A stretch of 64,000 nucleotides of DNA. Source: Trematomus loennbergii (Eukaryota; Chordata; Actinopteri; Perciformes; Nototheniidae). The notes under the pieces are model-generated. The model was not told the origin of the DNA and did no database searches. It saw only the letters and a program-made list of their open reading frames with translations. Location: the NCBI GenBank assembly GCA_012861695.1, contig JAAOOA010000375.1, positions 186,001 through 250,000 on the forward strand, in the 5' to 3' direction. Made by a program: the position numbers and the translations under genes. Shown one piece after another: positions 20,045 to 33,113 of this stretch (positions are counted from its first letter, which is position 1; each line of letters begins with the position of its first letter).

Positions 20045-20584
20045 TAGGGATGCCAGAAACTGACCATGATCAAAATCGAAAATCGGACAGCCCTGGCGAA
20101 TATTAATCGATTATTCGACACCCCCCCCCCCCCCGCGGGAGAGAAAAGAAAAAAGTATTTTCGCAGAGTTTGCATTTGACTTCATTTGCACTTGTCAGTT
20201 CGAAGTAGTTCCACGAGGAACTCTTCTGTGGACGTGCCGCTCTGTTCATCTTTAGTTGTGTTCTCACTGTTCTGTCGCCAATAAATCAATCGCACGTGTG
20301 ACGCAGAGGGAGGGGGGGGGGGCGGGGTTGGTGTGTAGTCACTCTGCGCTGCTGCTGGCTCCAAGTTTACAGTAAAACAAACTGGTGGTGTGATCAATGA
20401 TCATTTACAATTATTAATACTATTACTATTATTAGCATTAGTCTATATTTTGGTTGAAACCAAACCAGGAAAAAAAAGAAAAACATAAATATTAATAAAA
20501 AAATATATAATAAAATCGAATTTTAAAAATAATCTTCGATTATGGAGACTGTAACGAATATTCGAATAATCGCTGGCATCCCTA
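20045..20584. mobile_element. Nested hAT MITE (TAGGGATGCCAG ends)
   Basis: The termini TAGGGATGCCAG and CTGGCATCCCTA are inverse. A perfect 8-bp target duplication CTCTGAAA occupies 20037-20044 and 20585-20592. 540 bp with no transposase. It is inserted inside the older 19187-20703 element. Confidence 0.9.
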
Positions 20585-20705
20585 CTCTGAAACTACTGGG
20601 CGGGGCGGCCGAGGACAAAAAATACACATGTGTTAATCGCGTTAAAATAATTAGTGGCGTTAATTTTTTTTTGCGTTATTAACGCGTTAACTTGACAGCC
20701 CTATA

Positions 20706-20748
<43 letters not shown>

Positions 20749-20782
20749 GTTTTTTTTGAGAGAGATATGCACTAATATTAGA

Positions 20783-23700
20783 CGCAAGGCAAGTTTATTT
20801 ATATAGCACCTTTCAACACAAGGTAATTCAAAGTGTTTTACAAAAATGGAAGACATTAAGAAAATGGCATTTAAAATCAGTCATTAAAAAGAAAATATAA
20901 TAAAATAAACATTAAAAGAAAAAATACATGGATAAAAGTTACAGTGCAGTTTAAGATGTGAATAGTTCAATTAAAAGCAGCGGCAAAAAGAAAAGTCTTC
21001 AGCCTGGATTTAAAAGTAGTAAGAGTTGCAGCGGATCTGCAGGTTTCTGGGAGTTTGTTCCAGATATTTGGAGCATAACAACTGAAGGCTGCTTCTCCAT
21101 GTTTAGTTCTGACTCTGGGGACAGAAAGCTGACCAGTCCCTGAAGACCTGAGAGTTCTGGATGGTTCATAATTTAGCATGAGGTCAGATATGTATTTTGG
21201 GCCTAAACCATTCAAAGCTTTATAAACCAGCAGCAGTATTTTGAAATCTATTCTTTGACACACAGGAAGCCAGTGTAAGGACTTCAGAACAGGAGTGATG
21301 TGATCCACTTTCTTAGTGTTAGTGAGGACTCGAGCAGCGGCGTTCTGAATTAGCTGCAGCTTTCTAATAGATTTTTTAGTGAGACCTGTAAAGACACCAT
21401 TACAGTAGTCGAGTCTACTGAAGATAAAAGCATGGACAAGTTTTTCCAAATCCTGCTGTGACATTAGTCTTTTAATCCTAGATATGTTCTTTAGGTGATA
21501 GTAGGCTGATTTAGTAACTGTTTTAATGTGACTGTTGAAACTCAGGTCAGAGTCCATGACTACACCTAGATTTCTGGCTTTATCTGTTGTTTTGAACATT
21601 GCAGACTGAAGCTCAGCGCTAACTTTTATACGTTCTGCCTTGGCTCCAAAAACCATTACCTCAGTTTTATCTTTGTTTAATTGGAGAAAGTTCTGACACA
21701 TCCAGTCATTGATTTGTTTAATGCACTTACTCAGTGTTTGAATTGGAGCATAATCTCCTGGTGAAATTGTTACGTACATTTGTGTGTCATCCGCATAGCT
21801 ATGGTAACTTATTTTGTTGTTTTTCATTATCTGAGCCAGTGGTAGCATGTAGATGTTAAAGAGAAGAGGCCCCAAGATGGAGCCTTGAGGTACCCCACAT
21901 GTCATATTTGTCAACTCAGAAGTGTATTTACCTATAGAAACAAAGTTTTTTCTGTCCTTTAAGTAGGACTCAAACCAATTTAGAACTGTTGCAGCAAGTC
22001 CCACTCAGTTTTCTAGTCGGTCTAGTAATATGTTGTGGTCAACAGTGTCAAACGCAGCTGAGATCTAATAATACTAACACTGAAGTTCTGCCACTGTCTG
22101 TGTTTAAGTGGATGTCATTGAAGACCTTTACAAGAGCAGTCTCAGTGCTGTGGTTTGGACGAAATCCTGACTGGAACACATCCAAAGAGTTATTTAAATG
22201 CAAGAAGTTACTTAATAAGTTTGATATTGGCCTGTAATTGTTCATTACTGAAGCATCTAGATTATTCTTTTTTAAGAGCGGTTTAATGACTGCAGTTTTC
22301 AGGGCCTCTGGAAAAATACCTGAGTGAAGAGATGTGTTTACTATATGAAGTAGATCTGAGGCCATGCAATGAAAAACATCTTTGAAAAATCCTGTTGGAA
22401 TAATATCAAGGCAGCAGGAGGAGGATTTCAGAAGTTGAATAATGTCCTCTAAGTTTTTATCATTAATCTGATGGAATTGTGTCATGGTGTTTGAATTGAT
22501 ATTAGGTGGACACGGGGACAACACATTTGCTGTACCTGATGCAGAGGCACTGACTGCTTGTCTAATTTTCTGAATTTTGTCAGTGAAGAAGGAGGCAAAG
22601 TCATTGCATGCCCTGGTGGATAGAAATTCAGAGGCTACTGACACTGGGGGGTTAGTTAGTCTGTCGACGGTAGCAAACAAGGCACGTGCGTTGTTTTTGT
22701 TTTTGGTAATGATGTCAGAGAAGAAAGACTGTCGTGCGTTTTTCAATTCCAAATTATAAAGGCCAAGTCTCTCTTTATAGATTTCAAAGTGAACCTGGAG
22801 ATTTGTTTTTCGCCACCTACGTTCAGCTTTTCGACACTCTCTTTTTTCTGTTCTCACGGTCATGGCCTTTCTCCATGGAGATATTTTCTTGCCAATCACT
22901 TCCTTTACCGTAGTTGGAGCAATGGTATCTATAACATTTTAAATTTTTGAATTAAAATGATCTACTAGCTCATTTACTGAGATGTTAGCAGGGGCAAGTG
23001 TGGATGAAAAATTATGAGTAAACATTTCCCTAGTATTTTCTGTTAAATATCGCTTTGTGGTTACCTCTTTCTGAACATTTTTGTGAACAGAAATAGAGCT
23101 CTCAAAGAAAACACAGGAATGACCAGAGAGTGCAACATCAGTCACCACAACCTTTGAGATATTCAGACCCTTTGAGATAATGAAGTCCAGAGTGTGCCCC
23201 TTATTGTGCGTGGGCTCCGCCACATGCTGAGTCAGTCCATAGTTATCAAGAACACAAAACAGTTCTTTAGCCCCTCTGTCCTGGGGGTTGTCAACATGGA
23301 TGTTAAAATCACCAACAATGACTAGACGGTCAAAGTCAATACACACTATAGACAGCAGTTCAGTAAAATCATCAAAAAAGCTTGTACAGTATTTGGGGGG
23401 TCTATAGATATTTAGGAACAGAGCTCGAGAGGAGCATTTCAGCTAAGGGCCACATATTCAAAAGAAGCAAAGTCCCCATAAGATGTCTTCCTGCATTGAA
23501 TGGAATCATTGAACAAAATAGCAACTCCACCCCCTTTCTTATGCATTCTTTCCTGACTCATAAAACTAAAGTTGGGAGGGGTTGATTCGATAAGAACAGC
23601 TGCACTGTTATTTTTAATCAATCCAAGTTTCCGTTAAAAACATAAAATTGAGATTGTGCTCAGTGATAAAATCATTGATTAAAAATGTTTTTCCTGCCAA

Positions 23701-24400
23701 AGACCTGATATTTAATAAAGCTAGTTTAAGTTTGTTAAATACACTATCAGTAAAAACATTTGTGACAAGCTGTGGCTGACATGGAATCACTGCTACATTT
23801 GATAACCTCACACAAACGTTTGAGCACTTCCTGTTTCTAAGCTGATTTACCGCTCTTAATCTATTACCTATCAACACAGATATCGGCAAAGCTACTGGCA
23901 GGCAGGGCCCCGGCATGTGCTGGAAAGAGTTGAGAGTGCCATATGCCCTTGAGCCTGGACCCAGCACATATCAGAAATAGTTTGTTGCGTTTTGTACACA
24001 CACATCCTTATCAGGCTTCGGAGACTGCAGATGCTTTCTTGAAGGGAGGGGAGGTGGTTGACGTAGGCACGGTGATGAAGACGGGGGAGGTGGTGCGCGT
24101 CTCTGCTTCAGTGATTTTGGTGGGCGTTGTGGAAGGGCGGGGGTAAAGGACTTGCTGCCAGGGGGGGGAGGTAGGCTTGTCTTCTGTGATTTTGGTGGGC
24201 GTCGTTGAGGGGTGGGGGTAAAGGACATGCTGCCAACCCTGCATATCGCCTTCATGCCGTCATCGAACTCCAGGGGGGAGGGCGAGGGTGAAAGGGTGAG
24301 CGGAGAGTAGAGAGAGCTGGGGGATGAATGAAGATTATCCTCAAAGGCGTTGACAGGGGGGGTGACGGGCAGTGGAGACTCCTCCATTTGTGTCATAGGT
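20783..24400 (-). mobile_element. L2-like LINE, frameshifted
   Basis: On the minus strand, in order: a proline-rich ORF (24396-23971) with two SFTPxxPQRPPKS repeats that may be ORF1; endonuclease segments (23967-23439: LALLNIRSLAG, FLTETW, KKGGGVAILF; 23346-22939: VGDFNIHVDN and DFIISKG); and reverse transcriptase (22899-20967: VPQGSILGPLLFNIYM, the YADDTQ catalytic motif, LGVVMDSDLSFNSHIK, and a C-terminal LHWLPV region). The 3' end GTGCTATATAAATAAACTTG is inverse at 20783-20815. Several frameshifts (near 23430, 22920 and 22020) make it inactive. It truncates the BEL/Pao element on its upstream side. Confidence 0.85.
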
Positions 24401-25571
24401 CTCCCATAATCAGAACATTCCTCAGGCGGGTGCAGTGATACTTCTTCAGGGTTTTCTGCGCGATGTGTTGTGTCTTTCTCCTGTTTTGATTCCTCTTGCC
24501 GCTTGTCCTTGGTACTACACCTTTGTCCTCATTGAAGTATTGGATCCTTCCTCCACATACTAAGAGTCCCGACTCTTCCTCCTTATACACAACCAACCTG
24601 CTGAGAGTAATGTCTTTAAATGTTACTCCTTCCTGGGCTGAAAGGAAAAGATGTCTGAGCGCATCTTCACATTCTCCAACAGAGAGCACAGTTTTCTTAG
24701 TTCTCAATTCTCCCTCTTCTTTTGAAGGAATTACCTCCCACTTTGACCTGTGGGGAGTTGGGTCCATCATCCTCCTCTTCCACTCCTTAGCAGCTCTCAG
24801 CACCCAGGCAACAACTCGGACCAGTTTATCCAAGCTGCTGAATTTCCTCACAACAATCAGTTGCCCTATAACTGAGCCAGCTGGTATTCTTCGGGTTCGA
24901 GTCTCTTTCTCACTCTCAGAGGGTTTTATAAGGGTTATAGGTTCTTTACCATCAGGATGCTTCATCTTTGCCTGAGCTCTGGTGAGTGCTGCTGTGAATG
25001 TTTTCCTTTGGATTTTCTTGATGCCCTCTTTTGCATTTGCCGCAACCTCCTTGGCTGACTTCTTTGGCCACTCCTCCACTGGCATTTTCAGAAAGGAAGG
25101 TCCTTTCTGCCACTCAGATTCCTCCTTGAGATCAGCAGGGGTCGCTCCTCTTGTTATGATGTCAGAAATGTTTAGGTCATCTGGAATCCACCACCAATCC
25201 TCAACAGATCCAGACTTTTGGATTTCACCTACTCTGTTGGCAAAGAATGTCTGATATCCATAACTGTCACGCTGGATTGCTCCCAACACAGTTGGACTGT
25301 CCAGGAGGTGGAACCATTGTCCTATTTCCATTCGACTGTGCTTTTCAATATGCCTTCTTAGACGATCTGCAAAAACCGCACCACAGATCTCTGCCTTTAC
25401 AGGGTCACCTTTTTGATTCAGCGGTGTGAGTTTTGCCTTGGATTCAACCAGTCTGATTTGGATACCTTCTTCCGTCTCCCACCTGAGGTATACCACAGCT
25501 CCAAAGCTTTTGTCACTTCCATCGGAGAATGTTATTCCCAAAGGTTTACCGATCCAGCTGGGTGGTGTCAA
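24393..25571 (-). pseudogene. BEL/Pao polyprotein, RNase H region, truncated
   Basis: Continues the Pao polyprotein with GITFSDGSDKSFGAVVYLRW (RNase H start), AEICGAVFADRLRR, HLLDSPTVLGAI and WWIPDDLNISDIITRGA (HVPS/DxxT block), then a linker up to LLVCGGRIQYFNEDKGVVP near 24525. After that the reading changes to unrelated residues. The integrase that should follow is missing, cut off by the LINE. Confidence 0.8.
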
Positions 25572-25589
25572 GCTTCTGTCGAAGGTGAT

Positions 25590-27177
25590 TTATCTCAGTT
25601 GCACATACTCTTCAAATACTTGTATTGCTTCCTCCCTTAGGCCTGCTGACAGTGGATTATCCCAAGTTTCCCGGGTGGATTCTCCGCTTCCTGCCTCCTG
25701 GAACGCTTTTCTGACTAGTATGGCTCCCTTCTGTTTCAATGGTTTGACAAGGCCGATGGGATCATAGAGGCCTGCTACTTGACTTAATAGCTCTCTTCTG
25801 GTTAAAGGGTCAGGAGTCTTTCCTCTTACCTCTTCTTCAAGGAGGTCTTGGCCTACTCTCATTTTCCTTTTTCTCTTTGAGAAGTAAGCACATATAGTTT
25901 GTCCTCCTCCACGAGGTAGCCAACCCCCAGGGCCTTATTGTCCTCTTCCTTCATTTGATTTGGAAGTATATATACTTCTCCTGCAGATGTCACTTGGTTA
26001 TGGTTCTCCTGCACTTGCCTCCCACTTTGCCCTGAGTGGACCCAAGGTTTAAGAAAGAATCCTCCAGCTTTCAGGATTTCCTCAACCCCATTAGTGCACT
26101 CTTCTAACCTTTTTTGGTCATTGTGGGATGTCAGGATGTCATCCACGTAGCAATCTTCCTCCAGGACTCTTCTTTCCTCTTCGAGGTGTGTAAACACTGG
26201 TAGCCTTGATGTTTCTCGCATAGCCAACTGTGCTATGCATCCTGCAGGTCGATCACCTATGTTGACTCTTGTTATTGCGTATTCACTTATTTCTTCGTCC
26301 TGAGTGTCTCTCCATAAGAATCTGTGAAGATGCATTTCCAGGTCTTCCAGCCACACAGAATTATACATCTTCCTGATGTCTCCCAAAGCTGCATGCACTC
26401 CTCTTCTGAATCGGAGTAAAACTCCTCGGATTGGATTCAATACATCAGGCCCCTTCAGTAGAAGATCGTTCATACTGAACCCTTTGAACTTTTGGCTGCT
26501 GTTCCACACAAGGCGTACTGGTGTTGTCACAGAGTGAGGATTTGGTGCCACCAAGTGGCTCACATACCATACTGGTCCTGTCCAGCTGTCCTTTATCTCT
26601 TTCGTGAGTTTCTTTGCTGCTCCTCTTTCCACCATTTCATGTACTTGTGCCTTGTAGGCAGCTTGCCAATCTGGCTCCCTCTTGAGTTTTTTTCTGTCCT
26701 CAGAAAAGTTGCTTCCACTGCAGTCCTATTGTTGGGAAGAGAGATTGGGTCCTCGATCCAAGGGTACTTTATATCCCAGTGTGGAGCACTACTGTGGGCA
26801 TCCGCTGTAACATAGGTAAGGCCTTGTTTTATGATCTCCAGTTCTTTTTCCTCAATTAATGTCATTTCCTTTCCTCCAGGCTGACAATGACCACATCGAC
26901 ATCCTCCACATTTTGGTTCACATGCTGCTCCAATACTGTCCCACTTCCACCAATCCAGAAACTCTCTCTCAACAGCTGTGCTTTTAGTTTCAGCCTGAAT
27001 CTCTTCAGCTCCGATGATTTCCTCGTATTTCACTGCGGCCATACGCATGGAGCAAGCGAAGTGTGTCTCAGACTTTTGTGTTGTCATCTCCACTTCCTCA
27101 AAGAGATCAGGGTGAGCTCCAGCCACAGTTTTACCCAGTGGGCTGTCCCACAAAACGAGGTCTCCGACAATCTTCAC
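25590..27177 (-). pseudogene. BEL/Pao polyprotein, reverse transcriptase region
   Basis: Starts with IVGDLVLWDSPLGKTVAGAH, passes a Cys-rich piece (CEPKCGGCRCGHC), then RT motifs LVWNSSQKFKG, DIRKMYNSVWL, the catalytic YVDDILTS and the connection LYDPIGLVKPLKQKGAILVR. Frame breaks occur near 26640 and 25862, and the join to the gag-protease ORF at 27177 is a -1 overlap. Retrotransposon replication enzyme, inactive. Confidence 0.85.
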
Positions 27178-29351
27178 CCTCTGTGGGACCAGTCTACCTT
27201 CTCTATGTTTTCTGGTCTTTTTAAATCCTCAAGTCTGACTTCTGGAAAGAACTTCTTCAGCTTTTCAGGTTCGATGACTCTTTGCACGTTGGCTATTTCA
27301 TTGAGGCCATAACAAACAAGTTGGTGCGCTTTCTCTGTACCTCTGGGTGTCTTGACTCTAACTCTGAGGAAATATCTTCTGCTGTTCACTCTCATTGTCA
27401 TTCCTCCAACTCCATGGACAACCAATGTGATTTTTTCACTTTCCAGGTTTAACCTGTTGGCGGCTCTGTGGGTTCTGTAGTTTGTGTCTGATGCTAAATC
27501 TATCAGGGTTCCAACTTTCTGACCTGAATTTGCAGTAACTTCCAGCAGCATCATGATAACTGGTATCTCGTCCTGTCTATTTCCTTCCATCAGCACAGAC
27601 CGGTCCTTTTCATTACAGTTTGTTATTGCAGTCATATTGGTAAAGGCGTTCTTGCATTTTTCTGCCATTTCGGGAGAGAGTTCAGCAATAAATTTCACTT
27701 GCTCTTCTGTGAGTTTGGGTCTTTTCTTCAAGTCTTTCCAACCTTTGTCCAGCTCACGTTCTCTGTACTCTGCTCTAGGACAGAGGAAAAAGTGGTGGTC
27801 TGAAGAGCTCCCCTTCTTGCATTCTCTTTTCCTGCAAAGGTAGGTGTTTATACATTCATGTCCTTCTTCATGACGTCTCAAACACCTCTTACAAGCTCCC
27901 ACTCTCTTCACAGCATCTAACTTTTCAACCAGATTTAGGCTCTTGAACTGCTTGCAAAAGAATAGTTTCTCTTTATGCCTTTCTTCTCCACAGACAATAC
28001 AACGTCCGTCTCTCCTGGTGGAACGTGTTGAGGAATATTTTCGTTCAAACTTCCTTTCAGGTTTCTCTGACTTTTCAGTTACTCCAAGCTGCTCCAGTTT
28101 TTCCAAGATCTCTTCTTGTGTCTTCAGAAACTCGAGGAGACTGTCAAAATGGTTCTCAGGGGTGACTCTATTGCTGGGATTTACCATGAAGACGAGCCAA
28201 TCCTTCTTTACAGGATCCGGCAGCTTGCTCTCTATGGACCTAGTGACCAGTGGGTTCTTGATGGCATCTGTCCTTCCAAGCTCTGTCAGGTCTGCCAGTG
28301 CTTTCTCCACAGTTTGGATTAAGTCGATGACTCTTCTTGGTTGATCTGCTCTTAAAACAGGAATTTTCTCAAGATCTTCAATTATTTCTATTGCAATTGT
28401 AGACTTATTCCCATATCTATTTTCAAGCACTCTAAAGATGTTTTCTGCTGTGTTGTATGTTGAAAGTCTGAGGTTTCTTGAGATTTTCTCATCCATGCTG
28501 TCCAAAAGCTGAATCTTTTTGACTTCACTCGAGCCTGTTGGTTCTCCCTGTCTTTGCAGGCTCTCCCAGTCTCTCTTCCATCTGTGGAAATCTCTTTTAC
28601 AGCCATGAAATTTGGGCAGACTAATTGGTTTAATTCTCACCAAGGGCGTGGTGTTTGCTGCATGTGGGGTTGATGAAGCAGCCGTTAAAGTCCGCAGATC
28701 TGCACTCTTCTCTTCTTCTGAATTTCTTTGTGCAAACACAAACTCTGCTCTCCTTGCTTCAAGCTTGTTATTCATTGACTTTAAGCCTTTGACCCTGCCT
28801 TCTAGATTAGCTTTTTCAGTCTCTGGAATCCACAGTTCCCAAGATGCTAGGCTTTTACTAGCTTCCTTGACCAGCTTCTCCATGAAAACCAACTGCATCT
28901 CATAACCATCACGATTGAGTGCAGATACAGGCGTTTCAGCAGCATTATCACAAGCCGTTTCTGCTTCCTGGATTGAGGTTTCCAGCTCTTTTTGCCCATA
29001 ACGAGACCACAGGTTTGTTTGAACAATTATTTTCACATCATTCATTCTTATTTCACATTCATCGATAGTTTTTCCCATGTCAGCCTCTTGTTGCTCGCTA
29101 AGCGCCTCTTCCACATCTTCAGCAGTGCTGGCTTCTATGTCTGCGAGTAGGCCACTCCGAAAGTCATCATTTGCTTCACTGACATTTCTTCCCATCAAAG
29201 TGAGCTTTTTGAATTCCTCCCGAAGCTCAGTTTCAGTCATGCCTCGTGCTCCTCTGCTAAGAAAGTTAGCTACTTTTGTGAATGCACCTTTAGCCATTGT
29301 CCTCTCCTGCTTGAGCTGCTTGACACTTTTCCCATAGGCTTCCTCCGCCAT
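27174..29351 (-). CDS. BEL/Pao gag-protease ORF
   Basis: 725 codons, unbroken. N-terminal coiled coil (MAEEAYGKSVKQLKQERTMA), a Pao gag (DUF1759-like) core (PISLPKFHGCKRDFHRWKRD, LLDSMDEKISRNL), a Cys/His region around CIVCGEERHKEKLFFC, and a Pao aspartic protease with LIDLASDTNYRTHRAANRL. The Pao protease uses D-L/S-A/G-S rather than the retroviral DTG, so this looks normal. It acts in particle formation and polyprotein processing. The ORF is intact although the pol downstream is broken, so the element is not autonomous. Confidence 0.9.
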   Translation of the reverse strand: MAEEAYGKSVKQLKQERTMAKGAFTKVANFLSRGARGMTETELREEFKKLTLMGRNVSEANDDFRSGLLADIEASTAEDVEEALSEQQEADMGKTIDECEIRMNDVKIIVQTNLWSRYGQKELETSIQEAETACDNAAETPVSALNRDGYEMQLVFMEKLVKEASKSLASWELWIPETEKANLEGRVKGLKSMNNKLEARRAEFVFAQRNSEEEKSADLRTLTAASSTPHAANTTPLVRIKPISLPKFHGCKRDFHRWKRDWESLQRQGEPTGSSEVKKIQLLDSMDEKISRNLRLSTYNTAENIFRVLENRYGNKSTIAIEIIEDLEKIPVLRADQPRRVIDLIQTVEKALADLTELGRTDAIKNPLVTRSIESKLPDPVKKDWLVFMVNPSNRVTPENHFDSLLEFLKTQEEILEKLEQLGVTEKSEKPERKFERKYSSTRSTRRDGRCIVCGEERHKEKLFFCKQFKSLNLVEKLDAVKRVGACKRCLRRHEEGHECINTYLCRKRECKKGSSSDHHFFLCPRAEYRERELDKGWKDLKKRPKLTEEQVKFIAELSPEMAEKCKNAFTNMTAITNCNEKDRSVLMEGNRQDEIPVIMMLLEVTANSGQKVGTLIDLASDTNYRTHRAANRLNLESEKITLVVHGVGGMTMRVNSRRYFLRVRVKTPRGTEKAHQLVCYGLNEIANVQRVIEPEKLKKFFPEVRLEDLKRPENIEKVDWSHRG

Positions 29352-29524
29352 TTTGTTGAGGTGTGTGGTTACTGCAGACAGTTTGGTTCCTTCTGAATTT
29401 TCCAGGTTCTTGATCCTTTAGTCCTTATTGCTTGGCAATGGTTTTCAACTGTCAAGTTATGATCTGGTCTTCATGATTGACTCCTGCCTAAACTTGAAAA
29501 CGGCCCGATTCCCTCCAAAAGGAC

Positions 29525-30080
29525 ACATGGGACAACTCAGATTTGCATCATTCCTCTTTATTTTGAGTTATTGCAGAATTATTTCTGCTTCATTTAGCCT
29601 CTTGATAGCCTTCTGATGCATCATTCAGGTTGAAAACCTTAAACACAAAACATACTTTCATTCACTTCATCTCAAGTTATAATTAAACTTAACACTTAAC
29701 AAAAATAATTGCATCTCAACAAAGTAAATTATAATCCAGCATCTTATGTTTTAGCTTAACTTCATAAACTAGAAATAATAATTCATCTTAATAAAACATG
29801 GTTCCAACAGAAAAATACATTTACAAAATATATCACCAGCAGCGTCTTTGGTTGAATCCTTGAGTCTCTCCTCTCCCACAGTGAATTGTTTGCTTCTCTG
29901 CTGAGAGTGTGCCTTCCCAGGTGTGTTGCATTAAGCTCCTTAACTAGGAGTGGCACACTCTTCCTTTGAGCCACCTCCTCAGTGGAAGCACAGACCCTAG
30001 GCTCCCTGTCTCCACCTGCTGCACTGGAGCCAGATTTTGATTTCTCTGGCTCTGCCAAAACAGTGTTTACTCCTGTCATT
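29525..30080 (-). mobile_element. Probable 5' LTR/leader of the BEL/Pao element
   Basis: Upstream of the gag start the minus strand runs from TGACAGGAGTAAACAC (30080) through a region with an AATAAA signal near 29560 to the leader before 29351. No second LTR was found because the 3' half of the element is missing, so both LTR edges are uncertain. Confidence 0.4.
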
Positions 30081-30484
30081 CAAACAGGATGCGCTGGAGA
30101 GGGGGCGGGGCTTATATCCATGTAAATACTGTGGTGGAAACCAACTACGACAAAATTAACCTATTTGACCGTGATTTAATTGTAATACACGTTTCAAAAT
30201 GATGCCGAAGTAACTACATACTGACAACGGTTAGTAAAAACCATGCTTTGACAAGTGTGCAGAAGACGGCAGGCGAAACACTTTTAAAATGCGTGTTCTC
30301 TGAATGAAGCGATCTCCATTCGATCAGATCAGAAACTAACATGTATCTGCTCCGTCCAAACTCACAACAACGTCCTAAAGACAGAATTAAAGCAGCGACT
30401 GTATTCACCATGACACAGACAGTCTGTGGTTTGTACAAGTTTAACTTCTGTCTAGTTTCTGAACAGATATAAGCACTAAATCCA
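30081..30484. other. No gene seen
   Basis: Sequence between the Pao LTR and the Tc1 relic. No coding frame and no counterpart in zinc-finger copy 2, so it probably arrived with one of the insertions. Confidence 0.35.
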
Positions 30485-31312
30485 AATGTTTCCCTCAATG
30501 GCCTTTGTGCCCTGAAAAAATGTGTGACACCAAAGGCCAAATGGCCTTGCCCCTAAAATGACGAAAATCCAAGCCTGATCCTCAGTAGTGGATCTTTGCA
30601 GCAATTGGACCATGAAGGCCTGATTCACGCAGTCTCCTCTGAACAGTGGATGTTAAGATTGTCTGCTCCTTGAGCTCTGTGATCATTTATGTGAGCTCGA
30701 ATCTGAGGTGCTTTAATTTGCGGTTTCTGAGGCTGGTAACTCTGATGTATTTATCCTCTGAGCAGAGGTAACTCTTGCTCTTCCGTTCCCGGGGGGGTCC
30801 TCATGAGAGCCAGTCTCATCATAGCATTCGATGGTTTTTGCGACATTTCTTAAAGTGATGATGGACGGTCGCTTCTCTTTACTGGGTTGAGTGGTTCTTG
30901 CTATAATATGGATTACAACAGCAGTCAAATAGGGCTTTCCACTGTGCACTAACTCTACCTCTGCTCAACACAACTGATGGTCTCAAACACATTAAGAAGG
31001 CAAGTCATTCCACACATTGACTCTTGACAAGGCACACGTGTTCATTGAAAAACATTCCAGGTGACGACCTCATGAAGCTGACTGAGAGAAGCCAAGAGTG
31101 TGCAAAGCTGTCATCAAGGCAAAAGGGGGCTACTTTGAAGAATCTAAAATAAAAATCATATTCTTGATTTTTAACACTTTTTGTTCACTAGATAATTCCA
31201 TATGTGTTCTTTCATAGTTTTGATGTCTTCAGTATTAATCTATAAAGTAGAAACACATTTAAATAAACAAAAAACATTGAATGAGAAGGTGTCCAAACTT
31301 TTGACTGGTACT
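30485..31312 (-). mobile_element. Tc1-like transposon relic, copy 1
   Basis: Minus-strand remnants of the transposase N-terminal helix-turn-helix region (KEKRPSIITLRN, AKTIECYDETGSHEDPPG) and a terminus CAGTCAAAAGTTTGGACACC, inverse near 31290. It keeps only the 5' transposase part; the rest is missing. It shares the AAATGTTTCCCTCAATGGCC insert with copy 2, so the Tc1 insertion and the insert predate the segmental duplication. Confidence 0.8.
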
Positions 31313-33113
31313 GTATATAAAAAACACACATATTTTAATATTGAGCAGGTTCCCTCATCTATAATCATTTATACAAGCGCAACTTTGAACATGTACAGCA
31401 GTAAAATGCAACATACACAATAATCAAGAAACAACATAAATGAAACACTCACAGGGAACATTTTACTGCACCGTCATTACTTTTACATAAGAAGGTGCCG
31501 TCAAATGTTCTGTTAATACTTGCATACTTTTACTTAAATAAGGTTTGAATGCAGGATTTAAATTTGTAACAGAGTATTGTAATTCTATACTGTAGGCGTA
31601 GTGTATCTGTGAACGATCCCAAATACAATTCCTTGTTTACATTGCAGCTAGTGCTACGCCAGAAGAAAAAACCCTTTTTCATTTTGAACTGGAAGTGGAA
31701 AGGGGCTGGGCTACATGAGGTGACTTGAGCCAACACAAATACACATAGGTGGGACTAAGAAAGATAATGTGAAAATATAAAAACAAAGGCATTCATTAGG
31801 GCTGCAAAATGTCTCCCATTGTAATGGTGATGAGATTTTTAAATGCTAACACTTAACAGTTTGTTCTGACTGTGTGTTTCCTGTTTCCTGCAGACGTCCA
31901 GCAGCTGGTGGTGGTTAAAGAAGAGCTTCTCCCTGACCAGCAGGAGTTGAGCACCAGTCTGGACCAGGAGGACCCAGAGCCCCCCCCGCACATTAAGCAG
32001 GAACAGGAGGAACTCAGGATCAGTCAGGAGGGAGAGCAGCTTCAGGAGCTGGAGGAGGCTGATATCACAAAGTCCACTTTCACTCCTGACCCTGTGAAGA
32101 GTGAAGATGATCAAGAGAAACCTCAGTCCTCTCAGCCTCATCAAAGACAAACTGAACACATGGAAACAGAAGCTGATGGAGAGGACTGTGGAGGACCAGA
32201 ACCAGCCAGGAGCTCAGATCCAGAGAGCAGTTTACAACCAAAGACTGAGGACGACACTGAAGACTCTTCTGAACCTGACACTGGAGACTCTTCTGAACCT
32301 GACACTGAAGACTTCTGAACCTGACACTGAAGACAGTGCTGATTGGAAGGAGACCACAGAACCTGCATCAGGCTCAAACTCACTGAAAAATAGACATGAA
32401 TCTGTCAGTGATCCACGACGTAGTGCTGAAAAGAAACCATTCAGCTGCTCAGTCTGTAAGAAAGCTTTTTCACGGAGTGATCATTTAAAGAGACACATGA
32501 GAAGCCACACAGGAGAGAAACTACACAGCTGCTCAGTCTGTAAGAAAGCTTTTTCACGGAGTGGACATTTAAAGTTACACATGACAATCCACACAGGAGA
32601 GAAACCACACAGCTGCTCAGTCTGTAAGAAAGCTTTTTCACAGAGTGGACATTTAAAGGAACACATGAGAATCCACACAGGAGAGAAACCACACAGCTGC
32701 TCAGTCTGTAAGAAAGCTTTTTCACAGAGTGGACAATTTAAAGGAACACATGAGAATCCACACAGGAGAGAAACCACACAGCTGCTCAGTCTGTAAGAAA
32801 GCTTTTTCACAGAGTGGATTTAAAGGAACACATGAGAATCCACACAGGAGAGAAACCACATAGCTGCTCAGTCTGTAAGAAAGCTTTTTCACGGAGTGGA
32901 CATTTAAAGAGACACATGAGAATCCACACAGGAGAGGAACCACACAGCTGCTCAGTCTGTAAGAAAGCTTTTTCACAGAGTGGATGTTTAAAGGAACACA
33001 TGAGAATCCACACAGGAGAGAAACCACACAGCTGCTCAGTCTGTAAGAAAGCTTTTTCACGGAGTGGACATTTAAAGAGACACATGAGAATCCACACAGG
33101 AGAGGAAAAATAG

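Noticed and set aside
24496..29337. Numerous plus-strand ORFs of 60-160 codons
   Set aside because: Antisense shadows of the BEL/Pao gag-pol on the minus strand.
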